Positions 1 through 6,922 of a stretch of 16,592 nucleotides of DNA are shown here, one piece after another; position 1 is the stretch's first letter, and every line of letters starts with the position of its first letter. Source of the DNA: JANLSE01 sp031362265 (GTDB lineage: Bacteria; Chloroflexota; Chloroflexia; Chloroflexales; Roseiflexaceae). A program made the position numbers and the translations under genes. The notes under the pieces are model-generated. The model was not told where the DNA came from. It saw nothing but the letters and a program-made list of their open reading frames with translations, and did no database searches. Location of the stretch: positions 1 to 16,592 of the forward strand of contig JANLSE010000392.1 of assembly GCA_031362265.1 (NCBI GenBank), read 5' to 3'.

Positions 1-236
1 CTCTGGCGACCGCCAACCTGATAGCGCGCCAAGAACGTAGCTCCAGCAGCAAACAGTAGGCGCTCTGGCGCGGCATGCGCGGCACTTGCGGCCAGCTTTG
101 CAGCGCGCACGAAATCCAGCTCACCAAAAGCAAGTAGCGCGAGGTAGAACAGCTCATCTGCCTGTGTGGTTGGCAGATCGAGTGTGGCAACATAGCCACG
201 TGTGCGGTAAGATTGATAGAGATCCACAATAGACAT
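1..236 (-). CDS. Hypothetical protein, N-terminal 78 codons (runs off left edge)
   Basis: This open frame starts at ATG 236 on the minus strand and is still open at base 1. A GGAG lies about 9 bases upstream of the ATG. The visible part begins MSIVDLYQSY and is then mostly predicted helix rich in Ala and Leu (DELFYLALLAFGELDF, then AAKLAASAAHAAPERLL), which could be a helical-repeat or TPR-like fold. I see no catalytic motif, signal peptide or membrane segment. It begins 51 bases after the stop of the large BTAD/AAA regulator on the same strand, so it is probably co-transcribed with it. I do not recognise the family. Codon use looks like its neighbours, which supports a real gene. Confidence 0.65.
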   Translation of the reverse strand, partial: MSIVDLYQSYRTRGYVATLDLPTTQADELFYLALLAFGELDFVRAAKLAASAAHAAPERLLFAAGATFLARYQVGGRQ

Positions 237-287
237 GGCCGGTTCTCCAATTCCAAATGACGTTGCTAAGAAGTTAGTTGTGCCGAA

Positions 288-3200
288 TCAATCAGATACA
301 CTCGCAAGCAACCCCGCACGCAATTCTGGGTCTGTGACACGTAGGGCAAACGCTGTGATTGCCTCCGCCGCACGCGCCTGGCTGGCAGTGGCAGCCGCGC
401 TACCAATAGATACGTAGAGTGTGGTGAGAGCTTGATCAATCTGCCAGCAATCATAACGAAGTTCAAGTTGGGTAGCCAAGGCATAGGCTTTTTCGAGATG
501 CTGAATGGCGACGGATACCGCACCAGTTACAGCAGCAACGACAGCCTTCCCGCGTTCTAGTTGAAGAACCAGCCGGAGGCGGATTGGTACTTCACGCTCA
601 GCCTGCTCAAGATCCTCAACTGCGCTGGCATATAATCCCATGCGTACAAGTGCTTCGGTTTCCAACCAGCGCGAGCAGCCAACATAGACGCGCCCTTCGC
701 GGCGTAACGCTAACGCTTGTTGTGCAAAACCACCAGCGACTGTCCATTCTCCTGCATGGGCTGCATCGGCACATAGCTCGATAGCCGACCATTCACAGAG
801 GAGTGGGTGGTGCATTGCCTCACCAATTGCCAGTGCTTCGCCATGCACAGCACAAGCCATATCCAAGGCCGCATATGCACGATACACAGCGCCTAGCGCC
901 AGCAGATTGAACACAAGTGATGGTGGATGTCGTGCTGTGCGAGCGGCTGCTACTCCGGTCAGTGCGATCTCGAGCGCTTCGCCCCACTCGCCCTGATCCA
1001 ATAGGCCACGTGCGAGTGGATGAGCACAGTTCGCGACCCCCCAGGGATTTTCGATTTCCTGCCCGATCAATACTCCTGCGCGCCCCGCAGCAATACCAGC
1101 TGCTATATTCCCTGAATGCACCTGCATGATCGCTGTCATGCTTAAGCAATCGGCCTCCATCGCGCGATTGCCAAGTGCGCTGAAGAGTACGCGTGCAGCC
1201 TCGGCTTCCACCATTGCTGTATCTTGCTTTCCGATCATCATCGTATTATAGGCGACGATATTGCGGCAACGCGCTTCGAGCTCTGGGTTTTCCAACTCGA
1301 GTGCCAAATCAAGGGCATGCTTTCCATATTCAAGTGATTGCTCTAGGTTCCAGCAGTAGAAGTTGACCTGGGCTAAGTTCCACTCAGTCTCTGCCAAGCG
1401 TGCTGCATCCCCGCTGCGTTTTGCGGCCGCCTGCGCCTCACTGAGTAATGCCAGTGCTTGTCCTAAATCGAAAAAACCTTGTGCTGCAACCGTCGCCAGG
1501 CGGCTTAACGCATCACATTCAATTGAGACATCCTGGTGTGTGCGTGCGCGTGCTAGTAAATCTTCGTAGACACTGCGCGCCTGATCCCATGCGCTGACAA
1601 ATTCATACGCTCTGCCAAGACGCAGGAACATGCCCGAAGGAATTGGTTTGGGCTGATTCGACGCTGAAATCACCACTTTGCGCCCCTGCGCCATGAGTAA
1701 CGTGCGCGCCTTTTCATAATGTCCAATTGCTGCACGCATCGCAAACAACTGCATTGCCTCATCACCAGCCGCGACCGAATGGAGCAGCGCTGCCTCCGAT
1801 TGCCCTGCTGCAATGGCATGATGCGCTAGCTGGGCGGCAGAGCTGCCTGACTCTTCGAGGATTGCTAACGCACGGCGATGAAAGACGCGCCGCCGCGTTT
1901 CGCTCATTCCAGCATAGGCTGCTTCACGGATCGTATCATGGGTAAAATGGTAGTATCCATCACGCTCATAGAGCAATCCGCGCCGGAAGAGTTCTTCTAG
2001 TGCTGGTACATCTTCTGGTATCTCCAGCCCACTCACATAGCGAGCTTGCTCAAAATCGCACCTATCGCCAAGTACCGCACAAGCGGTGCATGCAAGATGC
2101 GCAGGAGTGCTCAGCCGGTTCAACCGTGACTGTACTAAATCGCGGATGCCACTTGGGAGCAAGGCTCCGCGGAGTGGTGGGCTTAATTCCCACCCACCGG
2201 ATTCAGCCTGCCGTAACGCCCTGCTTTCCAGGAGCGCACCGATCGTTTGCACAAGAAAGAATGGCTGGCCTCCTGTTTCTTCGTAGAGCCACGCTTTGAG
2301 CGACTCAACCACTGACCAATGACCGCTGGATGTCGTATTGCCCTCGGTTAATTGCCGCTCAGTAATCAGAGCGCGCACAAGTTGCCCCGTATCTTCGCGC
2401 GTGAGCGACCTAAGCCGCAACTCGCGTAGTGGGATATCGCGCCCAAGCCCCGCTAACCAGGATGCAATTGTGATCGGAGTACCTGTATCGTTATAGATGA
2501 TGTCTTCCAGATCCTCCGTCCGTGCTGTGAGGATAATCAGTGCACGTGAACCCAGGGCAGCCAAACGGCGAATCAGATAGGCTAAAAGGTCGAACGAGGC
2601 TATATCTGCCCATTGGAGGTCATCGATAAATAACACAAGTGAGGTTTGATTTGCGAGCGCATGACCTAATTGCGCCACCGCCTCAAAGAGCCGTGTACGC
2701 GCCTCCGCCTCTGGTTCTTGGGCTGGTGCTTGCACGTGCGCTATCCGGCTGAGCAGCTCAGGCAGGAGCCGTGCAAGCTCGGCCAACCAAATCCTCGAAA
2801 GAAGGGCCTGTGGATCAGCGATGCGTTCAAGCCGATGGCGTAGCGCGTCGATCAGTGGATGATAGGCCAGGCGGCCACCAGTCTCATACGCGCGCCCTTG
2901 GACGATATCGGCATCCTGTGTGCCCGCCCAGGAAAGAAACTCGTTAACGAGGCGGGTTTTGCCAATGCCTGGTTCGCCCAGCACTACGGTTACGCGCGTA
3001 TTGGATTGAGTTGCCTCACGATAATCTGCGACTAACGCGAGATGCTGATCTGCACGGCCAACGAAGGCGGTAGGGCGGATGGATGCTGGTGGCAGATCGG
3101 TGGCTAGCCCATGCATCGATCCTACCTCAGGCCAGAGCGACTCTACGCTTGTTCGGACTCGCTCAGCCAATGCCTCTGTCTCTGGTTCTGGCTCAACCCC

Positions 3201-3908
3201 CAGTTCATGCGCGAGCATCGTGCGGCAAATCTCGTAAGCTTTGAGTGCGGCCGAGCGATCACCAGCTACAGCGTGCGCCTGAATGAGCCGCCGATGGGCT
3301 GCCTCGCTTAGCCGATCGCGTTCGACCCACAGACCAGCGATTTCCAATGCTTGTGGCAGCTCACCACGGTCAATCAGCAGGAACGTGAGCGAGTCGCATA
3401 CACGCGCTGCAGCACGATGGAGTGCTTCACGTTGTAGCGTAGCCCAATCATCAAATTCTGGCGCATCTCCAAGCAAGAAGCCATCCATAAAATCGCCACG
3501 CCAGGCGCTTGCCGCTACCTGCAACTGATCCAAAAGCAAGCTGGTCTTATTGGGTTCGCTTATATCGCGAGCTGCCCGAGCCGCCGCGCGAATGAGATGT
3601 ACATCAAGGGTATACTCAGACGCCGTATCGAACGCCAGCGAGTCGCGAGTTGCGATGAGTTGCGTTGCCGATTCGCCTAACGCAGCGCGCAGAAGCGCCA
3701 GAGTGCTACGCAATGTCGTGCGAGCCTGGTTCGTATCGCTCTCGGGCCAGAGGAGTGCCGCAATTTTCTCACGTGAATGCGTGCCACCCTCGACGCTCAG
3801 ATACACCAAGAGCGCAAGTGCCTTACGCGTCGGAAAGACGATAGGGCGGTTGGCATATTGGATCGCGGGTGTCCCAAGCAACGCGAGTGATAGCGAACTC
3901 ACGATCAA
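288..3908 (-). CDS. BTAD/SARP-type transcriptional regulator with AAA ATPase and TPR domains
   Basis: The protein is 1206 residues. Residues 1-95 look like a winged-helix DNA-binding domain (RKALALLVYL, HSREKIAALLWP, ARTTLRSTLALLR). Residues 100-255 are a bacterial transcriptional activator domain (WATLQREALHRAA, GDRSAALKAYE, ELGVEPEPET). A STAND/AAA-type ATPase follows, with Walker A GEPGIGKTR at 311-319 and Walker B LVLFIDDLQWAD at 424-435. From about 700 to the end there are TPR-like helical pairs. Regulators of this build usually act as ATP-dependent activators whose TPR region senses a partner or ligand; the target here is unknown. The start is TTG at 3908, and GTG at 3902 is an alternative; neither has a strong Shine-Dalgarno. 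The gene is divergent from the SnoaL pair and upstream of an unidentified gene. Confidence 0.9.
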   Translation of the reverse strand: MIVSSLSLALLGTPAIQYANRPIVFPTRKALALLVYLSVEGGTHSREKIAALLWPESDTNQARTTLRSTLALLRAALGESATQLIATRDSLAFDTASEYTLDVHLIRAAARAARDISEPNKTSLLLDQLQVAASAWRGDFMDGFLLGDAPEFDDWATLQREALHRAAARVCDSLTFLLIDRGELPQALEIAGLWVERDRLSEAAHRRLIQAHAVAGDRSAALKAYEICRTMLAHELGVEPEPETEALAERVRTSVESLWPEVGSMHGLATDLPPASIRPTAFVGRADQHLALVADYREATQSNTRVTVVLGEPGIGKTRLVNEFLSWAGTQDADIVQGRAYETGGRLAYHPLIDALRHRLERIADPQALLSRIWLAELARLLPELLSRIAHVQAPAQEPEAEARTRLFEAVAQLGHALANQTSLVLFIDDLQWADIASFDLLAYLIRRLAALGSRALIILTARTEDLEDIIYNDTGTPITIASWLAGLGRDIPLRELRLRSLTREDTGQLVRALITERQLTEGNTTSSGHWSVVESLKAWLYEETGGQPFFLVQTIGALLESRALRQAESGGWELSPPLRGALLPSGIRDLVQSRLNRLSTPAHLACTACAVLGDRCDFEQARYVSGLEIPEDVPALEELFRRGLLYERDGYYHFTHDTIREAAYAGMSETRRRVFHRRALAILEESGSSAAQLAHHAIAAGQSEAALLHSVAAGDEAMQLFAMRAAIGHYEKARTLLMAQGRKVVISASNQPKPIPSGMFLRLGRAYEFVSAWDQARSVYEDLLARARTHQDVSIECDALSRLATVAAQGFFDLGQALALLSEAQAAAKRSGDAARLAETEWNLAQVNFYCWNLEQSLEYGKHALDLALELENPELEARCRNIVAYNTMMIGKQDTAMVEAEAARVLFSALGNRAMEADCLSMTAIMQVHSGNIAAGIAAGRAGVLIGQEIENPWGVANCAHPLARGLLDQGEWGEALEIALTGVAAARTARHPPSLVFNLLALGAVYRAYAALDMACAVHGEALAIGEAMHHPLLCEWSAIELCADAAHAGEWTVAGGFAQQALALRREGRVYVGCSRWLETEALVRMGLYASAVEDLEQAEREVPIRLRLVLQLERGKAVVAAVTGAVSVAIQHLEKAYALATQLELRYDCWQIDQALTTLYVSIGSAAATASQARAAEAITAFALRVTDPELRAGLLASVSD

Positions 3909-3967
3909 TCCATTTCACGCTTTTTGCACGCTGGGGTGATATGGTTCCTACATACACAGTAGTCGCC

Positions 3968-3996
3968 ATTATAGCTCACGACACACCGTGAGACAA
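3968..3996 (-). promoter_or_regulatory. Sigma70-type promoter of the BTAD/AAA regulator gene
   Basis: Read on the minus strand, TTGTCT (3991-3996) is followed by a 17-base spacer and a perfect TATAAT (3968-3973). Transcription would begin near 3961, giving a leader of about 53 bases before the TTG start at 3908. A perfect inverted repeat fills the spacer. Confidence 0.6.
3975..3992. promoter_or_regulatory. Operator-like palindrome CTCACG-N6-CGTGAG
   Basis: CTCACG (3975-3980) and CGTGAG (3987-3992) form a perfect 6+6 inverted repeat with a 6-base centre. It occupies the spacer and the edge of the -35 hexamer of the minus-strand regulator promoter. It also lies just upstream of the AAGGAGG ribosome-binding site (4001-4007) of the first SnoaL gene. 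A protein bound here could affect both directions. The function is inferred from position only. Confidence 0.45.
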
Positions 3997-4012
3997 CCAC
4001 AAGGAGGTTCTG

Positions 4013-4444
4013 ATGTCCACCGAACGAAACTTGGCCACTGTCCGGCGCTTCTTCGACGAGATCCATCACCATCGGCTGAATGTGCTGAATGAGTTTTGTG
4101 CGCCTGACTATGTTGTTCATTTTCCTGGCACGCCTGGCCCGCTGAGTCGTGAGGCGATTAAGCCTGTCTGGGAGCAGTTCTTTGCTGCCTTCCCTGCCCT
4201 AAGCCACACAATCGAAGACATCTTTGCCGATGGTGATCGAGTTGTGATACGCATGAAGATCGAGGGCGTACAAACCGGCGAGTTCATGGGCCTTCCACCA
4301 ACTGGTCGGGCGATCTCGATGAGCAGCATCAACTTTGTGCGCTGTGTAGATGGCCTGATTGTTGAGCAGTGGAACAACTATGATGCGCTTGGCATGCTAC
4401 AGCAACTTGGAGCCATTCCTAGTCCGCAAACAGCAACAGCATAA
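4013..4444 (+). CDS. SnoaL-like polyketide cyclase/ester cyclase family protein (first of two)
   Basis: The 143-residue protein has the length and layout of the SnoaL-like cystatin-fold (NTF2-like) family. The N-terminal helix reads NLATVRRFFDEI. A typical CAPDYVVHFPG segment follows, then FFAAFPALSHTIEDIFADGDRVVIR, then EFMGLPPTGR, and finally EQWNNYDALGMLQQLGAIP. Some SnoaL proteins cyclise polyketides, but most family members in bacterial genomes have no known substrate, so no reaction is assigned. The start is clear: AAGGAGG sits 5 bases before ATG 4013. A second, related gene follows in the same direction. The gene is divergent from a BTAD/AAA regulator, which makes regulation by that protein plausible but unproven. 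Confidence 0.88.
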   Translation: MSTERNLATVRRFFDEIHHHRLNVLNEFCAPDYVVHFPGTPGPLSREAIKPVWEQFFAAFPALSHTIEDIFADGDRVVIRMKIEGVQTGEFMGLPPTGRAISMSSINFVRCVDGLIVEQWNNYDALGMLQQLGAIPSPQTATA

Positions 4445-4464
4445 GCACTATTTCTGGTGGCAGA

Positions 4465-4496
4465 ACAACTATCTAATGAAACAACTATCTAATGAA
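4465..4496 (+). repeat. Perfect tandem duplication of a 16-base unit
   Basis: The unit ACAACTATCTAATGAA occurs twice without spacing (4465-4480 and 4481-4496), between the two SnoaL genes. The second copy runs into AAAGGA, which serves as ribosome-binding site for the ATG at 4509. The first copy contains ATG 4476, in frame with the downstream gene, so the duplication creates an alternative upstream start. Confidence 0.9.
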
Positions 4497-4508
4497 AGGA
4501 TTCTCGTC

Positions 4509-4922
4509 ATGACAGTCAATCAGGGCAAAAGCGTGATCAGGCGGATTTTCGAGGACGCGATGAGTGCGGGCCATACCGAGCTCTATCAGGAGCTTGTCCA
4601 CCCAGAGTATCTTAACCATGATTTTCCCGTGCCAGTACGCGGAGCGGCGGGATTCGCAATCATTGATGGCATGTTTCGCACTGCGTTCCCCGACTTCAAG
4701 GTTGTGGTTGAGGATGAAATCGCGGTTGGTGATCGGGTCGCCACACGCGGGTACTTCACCGGCACACACCGCGGCGAGTTCATGGGTATCCCCGCAACGG
4801 GCCGCACCTTCCGCTGCACCTATAGCGACATCTGGCGTTTGGAGGATGGTAAAGGGCGCGAAAACTGGGTTCAGATGGATATGCTTGGGCTAATGCAGCA
4901 ACTTGGAGTTGGGCCGGCCTGA
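4509..4922 (+). CDS. SnoaL-like polyketide cyclase/ester cyclase family protein (second of two)
   Basis: The protein is 137 residues from ATG 4509, chosen because AAAGGA lies about 10 bases upstream and the length then matches the family. The in-frame ATG 4476, inside a tandem repeat, would add 11 residues (MKQLSNERILV). The motifs parallel the first copy: SVIRRIFEDAMSAG, HPEYLNHDFPVP, FRTAFPDFKVVVEDEIAVGD, EFMGIPATGR and MLGLMQQLG. The GEFMG-(L/I)-P-x-TGR and LQQLG-type stretches identify the two as paralogues, but overall sequence identity looks modest, so this is an old duplication or two separate family members. The gap to the first SnoaL gene is 64 bases and the two are probably one transcript. 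The substrate is unknown. Confidence 0.87.
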   Translation: MTVNQGKSVIRRIFEDAMSAGHTELYQELVHPEYLNHDFPVPVRGAAGFAIIDGMFRTAFPDFKVVVEDEIAVGDRVATRGYFTGTHRGEFMGIPATGRTFRCTYSDIWRLEDGKGRENWVQMDMLGLMQQLGVGPA

Positions 4923-4944
4923 TTGCGATTCGTTCAATCTGGTT

Positions 4945-5034
4945 AACGCAAAAGTTGCAAATGGCGCAAGATGTTGGGTATGTTTTGGGCGACCCCAGCA
5001 TCTTGCGCCTCTGCGCCTTTGCATCTTTGCGTTT
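4945..5034. terminator. Long imperfect hairpin between convergent genes, built from octamer repeats
   Basis: The left arm (about 4945-4978) contains AACGCAAA and GGCGCAAGATGTTGGG. The right arm (4993-5034) carries CCCCAGCATCTTGCGCC and then TTTGCGTT. The inner 16-17 bases pair with one mismatch and the outer parts pair loosely. It lies between the convergent ends of the second SnoaL gene and the DUF429 gene, so a two-way terminator is likely. It has no clear T-tract. It belongs to the CGCAAAG repeat group seen elsewhere in the window. Confidence 0.5.
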
Positions 5035-5779
5035 AACTCTCAGGCTCATGTATGCGTGCCCGCGCCCAGATCCAGCTTTCCTTCTTCGCAAGGGTCAAAT
5101 CCTCTGGTGGTAGCGCATATCCACGGATAAAGTCGGCACCCGCAAGCACACATGCCGCTGCATCGATTGCGTGGCGGCTTTGGGTTGTGTGTGCTTGTGT
5201 CGGTAGCGTAAGATAACGGGCCAACAATGCTAGAATAGCTTGTTCTGCGGATTGCTCACCTGTTGGTTTGCGATACCCATATGCTCGTAGTGTCGCAGCA
5301 GGGTAAACTTCAATCGCGTGAATATGGGTCAGATCGGCTGCTTGCCAGGCAAGTGGAATCGCCTGGCCGGTTCGTATTCGTAACTCGGCCAAAAGCGCCA
5401 AGGCCGCGTGGGCGGTACGTGCAATTCGATCGGCGGCTACTTCCAGCGGTTGCTTGCTCAACTTCTCGCGAATGAAGCGATCCGTGGCGCGCCGAAACAT
5501 ACTATTGGCCGCTAGCTCGATTGGGTCGCCCGCTTCGTGAGCATGCAGGATATTGCCCAATTGGGCAGGCCAACCAAGCGGCGAATCCAATGCCAGCAGG
5601 GTTGGCGTATCATCCTGTAGCCACTCGGCGATCTGTGCAGCTACTAGAGTATCCTTTGTGCCGGTTGTGAGTTCATGCACCGCTATATCTTGCCCATGGA
5701 CAGTACCCAACGCCAACCCAACATTAGTTGGGTCAGTCGCGCAATCAATGCCAATAATACGGATTGGGTGGGTGGGCAT
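5033..5779 (-). CDS. DUF429 domain protein (predicted RNase H-like nuclease)
   Basis: The protein is 248 residues from ATG 5779. This start has AGAAAGAAG just upstream; the longer frame beginning at 5845 adds 22 residues that do not look conserved. The DUF429 pattern is present: IIGIDCATDP near residues 8-16 (Asp12), LLALDSPLGWP at 61-71 (Asp65), IEVYPAATLRAYGY at 156-169, and HAIDAAACVLAGA at 203-215 (Asp206). The family is predicted to have an RNase H-like fold with acidic metal-binding residues, but its biological role is not established. It is divergent from the SDR gene and convergent with the SnoaL pair. It probably forms a single-gene transcript from its own promoter. Confidence 0.85.
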   Translation of the reverse strand: MPTHPIRIIGIDCATDPTNVGLALGTVHGQDIAVHELTTGTKDTLVAAQIAEWLQDDTPTLLALDSPLGWPAQLGNILHAHEAGDPIELAANSMFRRATDRFIREKLSKQPLEVAADRIARTAHAALALLAELRIRTGQAIPLAWQAADLTHIHAIEVYPAATLRAYGYRKPTGEQSAEQAILALLARYLTLPTQAHTTQSRHAIDAAACVLAGADFIRGYALPPEDLTLAKKESWIWARARIHEPES

Positions 5780-5803
5780 ATACTTCTTTCTATTACTGCG
5801 CGG

Positions 5804-5833
5804 TTTATAGACGACTCTATCACACTCAGCCAA
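5804..5833 (-). promoter_or_regulatory. Probable promoter of the DUF429 gene
   Basis: On the minus strand TTGGCT (5828-5833) and TATAAA (5804-5809) are separated by 18 bases. Transcription would start near 5797, leaving a short leader before ATG 5779. Found by eye; the -35 match is moderate. Confidence 0.45.
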
Positions 5834-5847
5834 ATCTGCTATCATAT

Positions 5848-5879
5848 CTCTGCGTAGAGGGATTGTTTACAACGCAGAG
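5848..5879 (+). promoter_or_regulatory. Inverted repeat overlapping the SDR ribosome-binding site
   Basis: CTCTGCGT (5848-5855) and ACGCAGAG (5872-5879) are perfect complements across 16 bases. The right arm includes most of the AGAGGA ribosome-binding site (5876-5881) of the SDR gene starting at 5888. If the hairpin forms in the mRNA it would mask this site. It may simply be another member of the CTCTGTG/CGCAAAG repeat group. Confidence 0.35.
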
Positions 5880-5887
5880 GAATATCC

Positions 5888-6652
5888 ATGAATATTAGTT
5901 TTAAGGATCAGGTCGTCCTCATCACTGGCGCGAGCACTGGGATTGGTGCTGCGCTTGCGCGTGCATTTGGTGCATCTCAGGCACGAGTGGTGGTTCATTA
6001 TGGCAAGAGCGCCGATGAAGCCCATGGTGTTGCCGCAGATATTGTGGCGGCTGGTGGTGAGGCGCTTGTCGTGCAGGCCGAGGTGACCGATGGCGCACAA
6101 CTGGAACGCCTACGAGATACGGTTGTCGCACAATATGGCCGGGTCGATATTCTGATCAACAACGCTGGCAGCCTGGTGAAGCGTACACCGATTGCTGATT
6201 CGACTGAGGCCGTGGCACGCGAGATACTTGACATCAATTTCACCTCAACGGTCAGCATGTGTCGCTTGATTGTGCCAACGATGCAGCGCCAAGGCAGTGG
6301 AAATATTATTAATGTGACTTCAATTGCGGCACGCAATGGTGGCGGCAATGGTGCTGTCCTCTATGCCTCAAGTAAAGGTGCCGTAAGTACCTTTACACGT
6401 GGCCTGGCGCGTGAATTGGCACCACATCACATCCGTGTGAATGCACTCTCGCCAGGAGTGATTCTGACGCCATTCCATGAGCGCTATACCAACGAGCAAC
6501 AAATGTCTGGCATGGTGGCAACCATCCCAATGGGGCGTGCTGGCGTGCCAGAAGAATGCGTTGGAACTGTCTTTTACCTGGCATCCGATGCACTTAGTGG
6601 ATATGTCACCGGCCAGATCATTGAGGTCAATGGTGGCCAGTATATGCCATAA
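5888..6652 (+). CDS. SDR-family NAD(P)-dependent oxidoreductase
   Basis: The protein is 254 residues, the usual length of a classical short-chain dehydrogenase/reductase. It has the cofactor motif TGASTGIG (13-20), NNAG (91-94), Asn117 in DINF, Ser145 in VTSIAA, and the catalytic pair Tyr159 and Lys163 in YASSK. It ends with the typical GQIIEVNGGQYMP. These give the Asn-Ser-Tyr-Lys tetrad of an active enzyme. It most resembles 3-oxoacyl-ACP reductase or glucose-dehydrogenase-like members, but substrate cannot be read from the sequence. His37 in VVHYGK after the Rossmann beta-2 strand, without an obvious acidic residue there, slightly favours NADP. The start at 5888 has AGAGGA 6 bases upstream. 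No partner gene follows closely, so it is probably monocistronic. Confidence 0.93.
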   Translation: MNISFKDQVVLITGASTGIGAALARAFGASQARVVVHYGKSADEAHGVAADIVAAGGEALVVQAEVTDGAQLERLRDTVVAQYGRVDILINNAGSLVKRTPIADSTEAVAREILDINFTSTVSMCRLIVPTMQRQGSGNIINVTSIAARNGGGNGAVLYASSKGAVSTFTRGLARELAPHHIRVNALSPGVILTPFHERYTNEQQMSGMVATIPMGRAGVPEECVGTVFYLASDALSGYVTGQIIEVNGGQYMP

Positions 6653-6696
6653 TAGCAATGCATTCGAGATACGGCGGTTGATTTCACCACAGCGGA

Positions 6697-6884
6697 TACC
6701 CTTTGGGTGGCGAGGCACAGAGGTGTAGTAGGTAGGTGCGCGTTCGTCATTCTTATTTATGTTCTTTGTATTCTTTGCGCCTTTGCGCCTTTGCGTTAAG
6801 AACTCTTTTTTCGTGCGATGACCTTTAAGGTTCGGTTTTTGTGCCTTTGCGTCTCTGTGTCTCGGCGTCCTCTGTGGTTCAAAA
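6697..6884. repeat. Intergenic octamer-repeat cluster between SDR and dinB
   Basis: The 270-base gap 6653-6922 has no gene. It contains TACCCTTTGGGTG (6697-6709), found again at 13698-13710; three near-copies of CTTTGCGC in a row (6773-6800, period 8, ending TTAAG); and a second block (6841-6884) with GCCTTTGCGTCTCTGTGTCTC and then CCTCTGTGGTTCAAAA. The same words recur at 4945-5034 and 13600-13785. Confidence 0.75.
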
Positions 6885-6922
6885 TCGCATGGTTCTGCGA
6901 AACGAACTATCACTGAAGCGTT

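Noticed and set aside
2000..2299. Plus-strand open frame of about 99 codons inside the regulator gene
   Set aside because: It is antisense to well-conserved ATPase-region sequence, lacks a ribosome-binding site, and its translation has no recognisable protein character.
6892..6907. GTTC-N8-GAAC inverted repeat upstream of dinB as a LexA box
   Set aside because: The half-sites are in the opposite order and at a different spacing from the Gram-positive type GAAC-N4-GTTC and do not match the CTGT-type box. Short 4-base arms are expected by chance.
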